NCBI GenBank assembly: GCA_009694435.1 | Contig: SHUY01000012.1 | Span: forward strand, 1-35,763 | Reading direction: 5' to 3' | Source: Acidimicrobiia bacterium | GTDB lineage: Bacteria; Actinomycetota; Acidimicrobiia; IMCC26256; PALSA-555 | Length of the DNA stretch: 35,763 bases | Shown here: piece after piece, positions 9,954-18,099 of the stretch | Layout: each line of letters begins with the position of its first letter | How positions within the stretch are numbered: position 1 is the first letter of the stretch | Position numbers and translations under genes: made by a program | Notes under the pieces: model-generated | The model's input: only the letters and a program-made list of their open reading frames with translations | Databases searched by the model: none | What the model was told of the DNA's origin: nothing

Positions 9954-10064
9954 AGAGTGAGAGTATCGCCAAGGTGGGACTTTTGCTGGCGCCGGTAAGG
10001 GCCCGCTTTTAGACCTCGCCGCGGTTAATGTCTAGAATCATTTTTTGTAGTCAAGGGAGAGCCA

Positions 10065-11078
10065 ATGCTGGTTGACGGAGGAATACCTGGCGGTACGCCG
10101 GCCCAAGTGGCCAAGAGCGCCCAATCTCTTGAGAAGATGGGCTATTCCGGTGGACTAACCGCAGAAACTAACCACGACCCTTTTCTCCCCTTGCTCATTG
10201 CCGCTGAGCACACCGAACATCTTGAGTTAGGCACCGCTATCGCGGTGGCTTTTGCTCGCAACCCAATGACCTTGGCCAATATTGCTTACGACTTACAGGC
10301 GTACTCCCAGGGTCGTTTTCAACTTGGCCTGGGGAGTCAGATAAAAGCCCACATTGAAAAACGATTTTCTATGCCGTGGTCAAAGCCGGCGGCTCGCATG
10401 CGAGAGTTAATCTTGGCCATTCGGGCGATCTGGGCCTGTTGGAATGATGGAGTGGCTCTTGATTTCCGTGGTGAGTTCTATCGGCACACACTAATGACAC
10501 CGTTTTTCGACCCCGGCCCCAATCCTTTCGGTTCGCCCCCGATCTTGTTAGCCGCAGTGGGTCAGCGTATGACTGAAGTCGCGGGCGAAGTGGCCGACGG
10601 GATTATCCTGCACGCCTTTACTACGGAACGCTATGTGCGAGAGGTGACTCTGCCCGCCCTAGAGCGAGGATTCGCGACGGGTGAGAAAACTCGATCCGAT
10701 TTTGCTATTACTGGTCCATTGTTCGTCGTTACCGGCAACACTCCCGAAGAGTTTGACGCGGCTCGGCAAGGAACTAAGCAGCAAATTGCTTTCTACGGGT
10801 CTACTCCGGCTTACCGCCCAGTCTTAGAACTCCACGGGTGGGGCGACCTTCAAGACGATCTCAATCGCTTGTCAAAACAGGGCGAGTGGGTGGCCATGGG
10901 TGAACTAATCACCGATGAAGTGCTCGACACCTTTGCCGTCGTAGCTGAGCCCGAAGACGTTCCGCGAGAAATGATTAAGCGCTACGGAGGGATAGTTGAC
11001 CGCCTCTCGTTTTATGCCCCCTACCAGAGCGATCCGGAGCGTTGGGAGCAAGTCATCTCCAGTTTTTCTCGCGAATAG
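10065..11078 (+). CDS. LLM class (F420-dependent-type) oxidoreductase
   Basis: GYSGGLTAETNHDPFLPLLIAAEHTEHLELGTAIAVAFARNPMTLANIAYDLQAYSQGRFQLGLGSQ is characteristic of luciferase-like F420 oxidoreductases. Confidence 0.92.
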   Translation: MLVDGGIPGGTPAQVAKSAQSLEKMGYSGGLTAETNHDPFLPLLIAAEHTEHLELGTAIAVAFARNPMTLANIAYDLQAYSQGRFQLGLGSQIKAHIEKRFSMPWSKPAARMRELILAIRAIWACWNDGVALDFRGEFYRHTLMTPFFDPGPNPFGSPPILLAAVGQRMTEVAGEVADGIILHAFTTERYVREVTLPALERGFATGEKTRSDFAITGPLFVVTGNTPEEFDAARQGTKQQIAFYGSTPAYRPVLELHGWGDLQDDLNRLSKQGEWVAMGELITDEVLDTFAVVAEPEDVPREMIKRYGGIVDRLSFYAPYQSDPERWEQVISSFSRE

Positions 11079-11185
11079 ATACTCAGCCTCATCACAGGAT
11101 TAATTCGCCACCCTATTGGCAGGCAGTTAGTTGAGCTGCCTCCTTCGCCGGACAGGACGTCTGGCAGTGATGTTGGAGGATAACT

Positions 11186-11494
11186 GTGAGTGAAGAAACA
11201 ACCTTTGAGGGCGATACTTCTAGTAAGCCTCACCTAGTAGTTACCAAGCGGTTAATGGCCGCTCTAGTGGTGGCCGCGGTTTTTTTCGTCGGCTTAACTT
11301 CCTTCGCTTTAGGACGCGTTACCGCTGATAGCAGTGATGACCACGCCGAACACTCTGAGCTAATGCGCGAACGCGGTGGCCCAAGAATGGAACGCGGTGG
11401 CCCAAGAATGGAACGCGGTGGCCCAAGAATGGAACGCGGTGGCCCAAGAATGGAACGGATACCCGAAGGTCAACCAGGTATTAACAACGGTTAG
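11186..11494 (+). CDS. Small single-pass membrane protein with (MERGGPR)n repeat tail
   Basis: GTG start at 11186 preceded by a strong GGAGGA Shine-Dalgarno at 11175-11180; TM helix LMAALVVAAVFFVGLTSFALG; then a repetitive Arg/Gly/Pro tail. Confidence 0.7.
   Translation: MSEETTFEGDTSSKPHLVVTKRLMAALVVAAVFFVGLTSFALGRVTADSSDDHAEHSELMRERGGPRMERGGPRMERGGPRMERGGPRMERIPEGQPGINNG
11369..11452 (+). repeat. Four perfect tandem copies of 21-bp unit GAACGCGGTGGCCCAAGAATG
   Basis: Read directly from the sequence. The copies are identical, in frame within the 11186-11494 CDS, and followed by a partial GAACG. Confidence 0.98.
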
Positions 11495-12185
11495 CAAAAA
11501 TCCAGTCGGCCAATGCGGGACTGCTCTCAAAACTCGTAATGAGGGCATAACGCATGGTCGGACTGGGATTACACACCACATGCCAAAGCCTCTGAGTATC
11601 AACCACAACTCGGACATTGCGGTGGAAGGGAATACGAACTTCGGTACTTGCGTCAGGCAAACCGTCGGGCCCTTGCTCCATAAGAATCATGAACGCCCCC
11701 GGGTTGTCGGTTAGTTCTATCCACTGGCGCACTACCCAGCCCTGATCTTCAGGGTTGAATCGATTGTTGTCGTCGCGGTGTATTTGCCGCAGGGCTTCTT
11801 CGTACGACTGGGGAGCAAGGCGTATAACCCGCACTCGCCCAAAATCCGCCCCCACTTCTTCTACGCAAGCAACCAGACTCGGGCACTGTTCGGCGTTTGT
11901 AGTCCATTGGCCACCCTTGTCCGGCTTTTCGTCTCCGGGCTTCCAAAACCCTCGACAATCTAAATTTCCGTCCGCGGTAGCTATGGGGGCGAAGTTAGTG
12001 TCACCTCCACTTTTCCAGTCCATGTATTCGAGGTTAAGAAATTCTTTTTCAGAAATCTCCGGGTCAAGATCGCGCAAAACTGCGTAGCCGTGTTCGGCGA
12101 GGGCGTCAACTCGAAAGTGGTCGGTAGTGAGAGGAATATCACTCGACCAATGAGGAGCGGTTAAGTAATCGCTAATTTCAACCAC
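11481..12185 (-). CDS. Hypothetical protein resembling the 2OG-Fe(II) oxygenase (Asp/Asn beta-hydroxylase-like) cupin fold
   Basis: Candidate ligand set: HxD in QIHRDDNN, distal His in RLWHVVCN, Arg in MRYALITSFE. Family assignment is tentative. Confidence 0.55.
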   Translation of the reverse strand: MVEISDYLTAPHWSSDIPLTTDHFRVDALAEHGYAVLRDLDPEISEKEFLNLEYMDWKSGGDTNFAPIATADGNLDCRGFWKPGDEKPDKGGQWTTNAEQCPSLVACVEEVGADFGRVRVIRLAPQSYEEALRQIHRDDNNRFNPEDQGWVVRQWIELTDNPGAFMILMEQGPDGLPDASTEVRIPFHRNVRVVVDTQRLWHVVCNPSPTMRYALITSFESSPALADWIFANRC

Positions 12186-12232
12186 CTAATTACTATACCG
12201 AACTATTTTTAAAAAACTAGTGATACTGAGTA

Positions 12233-13474
12233 CTAAAAACTAAGGGTACCCGTAGCGCTATCAAGTGACCCGGTATCTCGCCAACTTGCTCGCAAATTAC
12301 GAGCGATCAATGCTTGGTGCACCTCGTCTGCGCCGTCTACTAGTCGCGCGGCGCGGGCATGACGCAACATTTTCTCTAGGGGAGTGTCAGTGGAATAGCC
12401 CAAAGCGCCGTGAACTTGAATAGCTCGGTCAACTACGCGCCAGAGAGTGTTGGCGACATGATGCTTGGCAAAACTCACCTCTTGGCGAAACGGAAGGTCG
12501 TTTTCAATGCGGTAGGCCGCGTGAAGAACCATCAACTTCGCCGCGTAAAGCTCCATCGCTGAATCGGCCATCATCCACTGAATAGCCTGCTTGTCGGCCA
12601 AGGGTGCGCCGTGCAACTGTCGTGATTCGGCTCGGGTGACCATTAGCTCTAAGGCGGTTTCGATTTGGGCAATCCAACGCATGCAGTGGGCGAGCCGGGC
12701 TGGACCAAGCCGAGCTTGACCAAGAAGATGGCCGTTTCCCCGGCCCCCTAAAATATTCTCGGCCGGTACCCGTAAATTAGTGATGCGAATCTCGCAATGG
12801 TTATGCGCTCCCGCCATGGTGTCAATGTCGCGTACTACTTCCCATCCTTCGGCGGGAAGATCAACCAAAAAAGCAGTATTCGATGCTTGGGGCGGGTTGG
12901 CCTCGGGGTCGGTTTTAGCAATAAGAATGGCAAATTTGGCTCCGCGTGCGCCCGATATGTACCACTTGTGTCCATTGATTAACCAATCACCGTTGGCTTC
13001 TTCAACCGCGGAAGTCTGAATTCCCGTGGGGTCCGAGCCCGATACTTCCGGTTCGGTCATTGCGAAACACGAACGCACCCGCCCTTCTAAGAGCGGTCGT
13101 AAGTAGCGTTCTTTTTGATCGGGCGTGGCGTGATGCAAAAGTGTGTGCTGGTTACCTTCATCGGGCGCTTGGGCGTTAAGAATAAATGGTCCAAAGTTGG
13201 TACGAGCGGCTTCGGCCGACACGAAGGCCATCGCGGTAGGCCCTAAACCAAGACCGCCCCACTCGACCGGCATATGGGGCAGCCAAACTTCCCACTCCTT
13301 CGCTTTTTCCCGCAAATCAATAATCATGGCGACAACGTCGCGTCGTTCGGGTTCTCCCCCGGGTGCGTTGGCGTAAAGCTTCTCTTCGGCGGGCCGAACT
13401 TCGGCGTCAATAAAATCTCGCACCCGTAGTCGTATCGCCTCTACGTCGTCGGGGAGGGAAAAGTCAATGCTCAT
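12233..13474 (-). CDS. Acyl-CoA dehydrogenase, ACAD11-like subfamily
   Basis: FAMTEPEVSGSDPTGIQTSAVEEANGDWLINGHKWYISGA; VHGALGYSTDTPLEKMLRHARAARLVDGADEVHQ. Confidence 0.92.
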   Translation of the reverse strand: MSIDFSLPDDVEAIRLRVRDFIDAEVRPAEEKLYANAPGGEPERRDVVAMIIDLREKAKEWEVWLPHMPVEWGGLGLGPTAMAFVSAEAARTNFGPFILNAQAPDEGNQHTLLHHATPDQKERYLRPLLEGRVRSCFAMTEPEVSGSDPTGIQTSAVEEANGDWLINGHKWYISGARGAKFAILIAKTDPEANPPQASNTAFLVDLPAEGWEVVRDIDTMAGAHNHCEIRITNLRVPAENILGGRGNGHLLGQARLGPARLAHCMRWIAQIETALELMVTRAESRQLHGAPLADKQAIQWMMADSAMELYAAKLMVLHAAYRIENDLPFRQEVSFAKHHVANTLWRVVDRAIQVHGALGYSTDTPLEKMLRHARAARLVDGADEVHQALIARNLRASWRDTGSLDSATGTLSF

Positions 13475-13480
13475 AGAAGC

Positions 13481-14719
13481 TCAGCCTAGACAGTTTTTGT
13501 CCGCAATGGGTCGGGCACAAAAAGCCCCCGGTTCGCTAAACATGCCCCTACGCCAACGATCGGGAGTTATCGCTATTGCTCGGGGGTAGTCCTCAAACAT
13601 CCACCGAGCAAAGTTTCTTCGAGTCCACGCCGTTCCTGCCGCGATTCGTAAACCCGCCTCCGCGCGCGCGGGGGAGTGGAGCAGTCGCTGAAATCGCTTA
13701 GCGAAGCGTAGGTCGCGTCCAATGACGCGCTCTACCGCGTGTTGATAACGAGAAGAGACTTGCTCGGGGGACTGATTCGTTTGGATCGCTTCCCCCGCGA
13801 GAATCCCGGTTTCTAATGCTTGCGCTATCCCTTCTCCGGTCAGCGGATCAACTACCCCCGCCGCGTCACCCACGTAAAGCACTCTTCCTTGGGCACAACG
13901 GCTGGGGTGATAACTCGCGGGAATCGGCCACGCCCGATGATTTTCTTCTGGTTCAGCATTCTCTCCCAGCACCGAGCGTAGAGGTAAACGATTAACTAGA
14001 TCCTCCCAGAGCGCCCGTAAATCTTTTCCGTGTTGATGCTCACGCCGCAAAACAGTGAAGCCAACATTGGCCCGACCGTTGGGTAAAGAAAAAACCCAGG
14101 CGTAGCCCGGCAAAATATCTGGCTCGAAAAAAATCCACTGCGCGGGTTTGTTAGTGGGGCTCTCTACGTTACAAAAATATTGTCGGACCGCGTGCCACGA
14201 CCCTAAGTCTTTCTGCTTCCGGCCAAGTTGTAGTCGCCGAACACTCGACCAATGGCCATCAGCGGCAACCAAATATTTGGCCACAATGTTGTTACCGTCA
14301 CTTAGCCCCGCAGTAACACTTTGTGTCCCAACACTTAAAGATTTGAGGCCGACTCCTTCGCGCACCAAAACCCCACTATCACGGGTGCGTTGGAGAAGAG
14401 CAAAGTCGAGATCCACTCGGGCCATAACTCCCGAATACGCCCCTTGGCTTTGTTCGGGCAGGGGGAGAGTGATCGATCGACCGCGCGGTGAAAAAATAAC
14501 CGTTTCGGTTATCGCTTGATAGCCCGGCTGGTTGGTTACGTCGACCCCGAGGCGTTCGAGTAATCGCAGAGCTTGGGTAGTCAGACCGTCGCCGCAAGTC
14601 TTGTCTCGGGGGAATACCGCCTTATCAATCACCTCAACCGCTAGCCCTCGATCGTGAGCGGTGCGGGCGCAGGCTAATCCGGCGGGGCCGGCGCCAACGA
14701 CGAGAAGGTCAGTCTGCAT
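13481..14719 (-). CDS. FAD-dependent geranylgeranyl reductase family protein (MenJ/GGR-like)
   Basis: N-terminal Rossmann LLVVGAGPAGLACARTA; DKTCGDGLTTQALRLLERLGV; YVGDAAGVVDPLTGEGIAQALETG. Confidence 0.88.
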   Translation of the reverse strand: MQTDLLVVGAGPAGLACARTAHDRGLAVEVIDKAVFPRDKTCGDGLTTQALRLLERLGVDVTNQPGYQAITETVIFSPRGRSITLPLPEQSQGAYSGVMARVDLDFALLQRTRDSGVLVREGVGLKSLSVGTQSVTAGLSDGNNIVAKYLVAADGHWSSVRRLQLGRKQKDLGSWHAVRQYFCNVESPTNKPAQWIFFEPDILPGYAWVFSLPNGRANVGFTVLRREHQHGKDLRALWEDLVNRLPLRSVLGENAEPEENHRAWPIPASYHPSRCAQGRVLYVGDAAGVVDPLTGEGIAQALETGILAGEAIQTNQSPEQVSSRYQHAVERVIGRDLRFAKRFQRLLHSPARAEAGLRIAAGTAWTRRNFARWMFEDYPRAIAITPDRWRRGMFSEPGAFCARPIADKNCLG

Positions 14720-14854
14720 GCCTTGACGCTACGCGGTCAGCCTTGCTTTATACGACTGCGCCTCTGATGCCCTAGTCTTTTCGACTTAGACGCTCATTCT
14801 GAGCCAAACTTCACTAGAACAATCCCTAGCCGTCGAGACAACATCAGGAGTGCC

Positions 14855-15637
14855 ATGAACATCGCCGTCTGCGTCAAGCAGATCCCCGACCCGGCCGTAC
14901 CGGGCGAACTCAACCCCGAAACGTCTGCCCTTAAACGCGAGGGAAAGTTAATCCTCGACGACTCCGATAGTTACGGTGTCGAGATGGCCTTGCAGTTAGT
15001 TACCGCTGCTGGTGGGGGCGAAGTAACTCTCGTGTCAATGGCCCCTAACAACGAAACTTCCGGTTTGCGTACCGCATTGGCTATGGGCGCGGCTAAGGCA
15101 GTTCTTGTTTCTGATGACACACTGGCGGGAAGCGACGCGCTTTCTACGGCAAAAATTTTAGCCAAATCAGTTGAGCGGGTTGGCGACATTGATCTTGTGC
15201 TAACCGCGACCGAGTCAACTGATGGCTACACCGGTACTATTCCTGCTCAAATTGCCGAAGCGTTGGGTTGGCCTTCACTGACTTTTGCCAAGAGCGTGGC
15301 TATTGCTGACGGGAAAGTTAAAATTCAACGCCAAACTGAAGCTGGTTTCGATGACGTTGAAGCCCCTTTGCCCGCAGTGGTGAGCGTTACGGCCGGAGTT
15401 GTCGAACCGCGCTACCCGTCGTTTAAAGGAATTATGGAAGCCAAAAAGAAGCCCGTCGATGAAGTGACTGCTGGTGATCTTGGCTTTAATCCCGATCAAG
15501 TCGGCTGGGCCGGTTCGCACCAAGAAATTGTTGAGGTAAGAGCCGCTCCCGCCCGTGAAGCAGGAGAAAAAATTGAAGACGATGGTGAGTCGCACGCTCG
15601 GATCGTCACTTTTCTTGAAGGGCTAAAAATCATCTAG
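14855..15637 (+). CDS. etfB: Electron transfer flavoprotein beta subunit
   Basis: MNIAVCVKQIPDP start; GVEMALQLVTAAGGGEVTLVSMAP; STDGYTGTIPAQIAEALGWPSLTFA. Confidence 0.96.
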   Translation: MNIAVCVKQIPDPAVPGELNPETSALKREGKLILDDSDSYGVEMALQLVTAAGGGEVTLVSMAPNNETSGLRTALAMGAAKAVLVSDDTLAGSDALSTAKILAKSVERVGDIDLVLTATESTDGYTGTIPAQIAEALGWPSLTFAKSVAIADGKVKIQRQTEAGFDDVEAPLPAVVSVTAGVVEPRYPSFKGIMEAKKKPVDEVTAGDLGFNPDQVGWAGSHQEIVEVRAAPAREAGEKIEDDGESHARIVTFLEGLKII

Positions 15638-15687
15638 TCCAACAATTATTCATAGCCGAGCATTAGAAAACGATAGGAAGATCAATT

Positions 15688-16656
15688 ATGAGCATAGAAA
15701 AAGTTTGGGTCTACGCCGAAAGCGAAGGCGATAAACCGGCCACCAGTACCCTTGAACTTTTAACCAAAGCCCGTGAAATCGCGACCACGGTTGAATGCGT
15801 ATACGTAGGCGACAACGCCGACGCGCTCGCCGGCGCACTCGGTGAGTACGGGGCGAGCAAAGTTCACGCGGTGTCTCCTGGCGACGCTCTGCCCGGAGTT
15901 ATTGGTGCTGCTGCTTTAGTCGAGCTCGTGGCCGCCGAGTCGCCCGACCTGATTCTTTTTGCCCAGACCTACGATGCTCGCGACGCCGTGGCGCGCTTAT
16001 CGGTTCGACTCGATCGCACCGTGCTAACTAATGGCGGTGAATTGCGGCTTGATGGCGACCGAGTGATCGTCGGCACAGCAATTTTTGGCGGCAACACTAT
16101 CGTCGACACCGCTTTTACGGGCGAGAAGCCTTACTTGGCGATGATCCGTCCTAAATCTTTCGCCGCCGAATCCGCTAGCGGATCGGCCGCCCCCGTGGCC
16201 ACGGTGGCAACTCCGGATGCCGGACGGGCGGGTGAAGCCAAAGTTCTTGAGCGTCACGTAGAAGAGCGAGAAGGACCCAAACTCGAAGAGGCCGCCATAG
16301 TGGTTTCGGGTGGACGGGGCATCGGTTCGGCCGAGGCTTACGGACCGCTCGTAGACGAACTGGCCAAGTTGCTTCAAGGAGCATCCGGAGCGTCTCGAGC
16401 CATTGTTGACGCGGGCTGGGTTCCTTATTCCAAGCAGGTCGGCCAAACCGGAAAAACGGTAAAGCCTAAGCTTTACATTGCTCTCGGCATTTCGGGGGCA
16501 ACCCAGCACTTGGTGGGAATGAAAGGCTCCGACGTAATTTTGGCCATCAATAAAGATGGGGAAGCACCAATCTTTTCTGTAGCCGATCTTGGAATTGTGG
16601 GCGACGTGCACAAAGTCGTACCTAAATTAATTGAGGCCATTCAAGCTCACGGTTAG
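15688..16656 (+). CDS. etfA: Electron transfer flavoprotein alpha subunit
   Basis: C-terminal FAD domain [22 protein letters not shown]...[49 protein letters not shown]. Confidence 0.96.
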   Translation: MSIEKVWVYAESEGDKPATSTLELLTKAREIATTVECVYVGDNADALAGALGEYGASKVHAVSPGDALPGVIGAAALVELVAAESPDLILFAQTYDARDAVARLSVRLDRTVLTNGGELRLDGDRVIVGTAIFGGNTIVDTAFTGEKPYLAMIRPKSFAAESASGSAAPVATVATPDAGRAGEAKVLERHVEEREGPKLEEAAIVVSGGRGIGSAEAYGPLVDELAKLLQGASGASRAIVDAGWVPYSKQVGQTGKTVKPKLYIALGISGATQHLVGMKGSDVILAINKDGEAPIFSVADLGIVGDVHKVVPKLIEAIQAHG

Positions 16657-16700
16657 TACTAAAACGAGATTCCATTAACGCCAACCGACGAAGGGCCCAA

Positions 16701-17306
16701 GTGGAAATCGAAATTAGGGATCTGACCACCGCAGAAAAGGCTTTAGCGGGAGCGGTTGCCGGGCGGGCTTTGTCGGACAATCCCACCTTTCGCTGGATTG
16801 CCGGCGACGACAATCTTGCTCGCGTCGGGGGCGCGATGGATTTGTTCGCTGGTTTTGTCGCCGGCCATCTCGACCCTCAGGTGGGGGCGTTTCTTGGTGA
16901 TCATGTCGTAGGAGTGTGCGGAGCTGCCGCACCCGGGATGTGTATCGGCGACGTAGCCCCCGAAGAACTGCGCACCCCACCCGAGACAATCGGCGCTCCC
17001 GGTGACGGGTCTCGAGAACATTTCGTTTGGTCTTTACTGTGCACGAAAGATCTTGATGAACGGCACTGGCATTTAGGCCCAGTTTCCGTCGAGCCGCTCC
17101 TGCAAGGTGAGGGGATAGGCGCCAAAATGCTAACGATATTTTGTCAGCGCATGGATAATGCTGGTGAAATAGTTTGGCTAGAAACCGATAAGCCCGACAA
17201 CGTAATTTTTTATTCTCGGCACGGCTTTGTAGTCGCGGAAGAAGTAGTCGCTCCCACCAGTGGCGAACAATTCACCACTTGGTTCATGCGCCGAGATCCT
17301 CGCTAG
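16701..17306 (+). CDS. GNAT-family N-acetyltransferase
   Basis: WHLGPVSVEPLLQGEGIGAKMLTIFCQRMDNAGEIVWLETDKPDNVIFYSRHGFVV matches GNAT motif A/B organisation. GTG start. Confidence 0.85.
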   Translation: MEIEIRDLTTAEKALAGAVAGRALSDNPTFRWIAGDDNLARVGGAMDLFAGFVAGHLDPQVGAFLGDHVVGVCGAAAPGMCIGDVAPEELRTPPETIGAPGDGSREHFVWSLLCTKDLDERHWHLGPVSVEPLLQGEGIGAKMLTIFCQRMDNAGEIVWLETDKPDNVIFYSRHGFVVAEEVVAPTSGEQFTTWFMRRDPR

Positions 17307-17319
17307 TAAAAAGCAGTTT

Positions 17320-18099
17320 TCAATCACTCAACTCGATTACTACTGGAGCGTGGTCGGAAGGCTTTTCCCCTTTTCGAGCATCACGATCAATGAGTGCACT
17401 GATTACCCTTTTTTCTACTGCCTTGCTAGCCAATACTAAATCAATACGCATTCCGTGCTTTTTATGAAAATCTCCTCCTCGGTAATCCCAAAAGGAGTAC
17501 AGCCCGTCTTCTTGATGCAACTGGCGAAATGAATCGCTAAGTCCCCACTCCTCTAGTGCCGCTATCGCCGCGCGCTCTAATTTGGTGACATGGGTAAGAC
17601 CTGCGAACGCTTCCATTGACCAAACATCTTTATCTTCAGGAGCAACATTGAAATCACCCAGCACTACAACTGAATCTTTGGACGAACTAGTTGTCGTTAA
17701 CCAATTTTTCAACTGGGCTAGCCATAGGAGCTTGCGATCATAAAACTCACTAGGGACCTCTCGGCCATTAGGAACGTAGACGTTAACGGTTCGCAGCCCA
17801 CCACAAGTCGCGGCAATTAACCGTGCGTCACCTTCATAGGGGTCTTCTAGGTCATCGAAACCTGAGGTCACATTTTTTATTCCGACTCGCGAAATAATGG
17901 CAACCCCGTTCCATTGCCCCTGTCCATGATGAACGGATTCATAACCAAGTGCAGTAAACGCCTCAGTAGGGAAAGCCTCGTTTTTCATCTTGGTTTCTTG
18001 AATACACAAAATATCGGGCTGGGCCAAAGTGATCCACTCTTCGACTCGCGGTAACCGAGCCTTAAGCGAATTGACGTTCCAAGTCGCAATTCGAGTCAT
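17320..18099 (-). CDS. xthA: Exodeoxyribonuclease III
   Basis: MTRIATWNVNSLKARLPRVEEW, DILCIQETKM, VVLGDFNVAPEDKDVW, GMRIDLVLAS, SDHAPVVIEL. Confidence 0.96.
   Translation of the reverse strand: MTRIATWNVNSLKARLPRVEEWITLAQPDILCIQETKMKNEAFPTEAFTALGYESVHHGQGQWNGVAIISRVGIKNVTSGFDDLEDPYEGDARLIAATCGGLRTVNVYVPNGREVPSEFYDRKLLWLAQLKNWLTTTSSSKDSVVVLGDFNVAPEDKDVWSMEAFAGLTHVTKLERAAIAALEEWGLSDSFRQLHQEDGLYSFWDYRGGDFHKKHGMRIDLVLASKAVEKRVISALIDRDARKGEKPSDHAPVVIELSD

Noticed and set aside
10033-10038. TAGAAT as a -10 box upstream of the LLM oxidoreductase
   Set aside because: Plausible -10 but no convincing -35 at proper spacing; not reliable without TSS data.
11369-11452. Short tandem repeats considered as a CRISPR array
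   Set aside because: Units are directly adjacent with no spacers, only 21 bp long, and in frame inside a CDS.
11376-11714. ORF MAQEWNAVAQEWNAV... on + and ORF HSWATAF repeats on - across the tandem repeat
   Set aside because: A 21-bp repeat keeps its frames open on both strands, and these ORFs lack an RBS. Only the 11186-11494 frame has a strong SD, a TM segment and a sensible start.
14720-14854. TTGACG/CTTTAT as a promoter of etfB
   Set aside because: The -10 matches only 3 of 6 bases; chance match cannot be excluded.
16024-16611. 195-aa antisense ORF inside etfA
   Set aside because: No recognisable domain; antisense to a clear EtfA.
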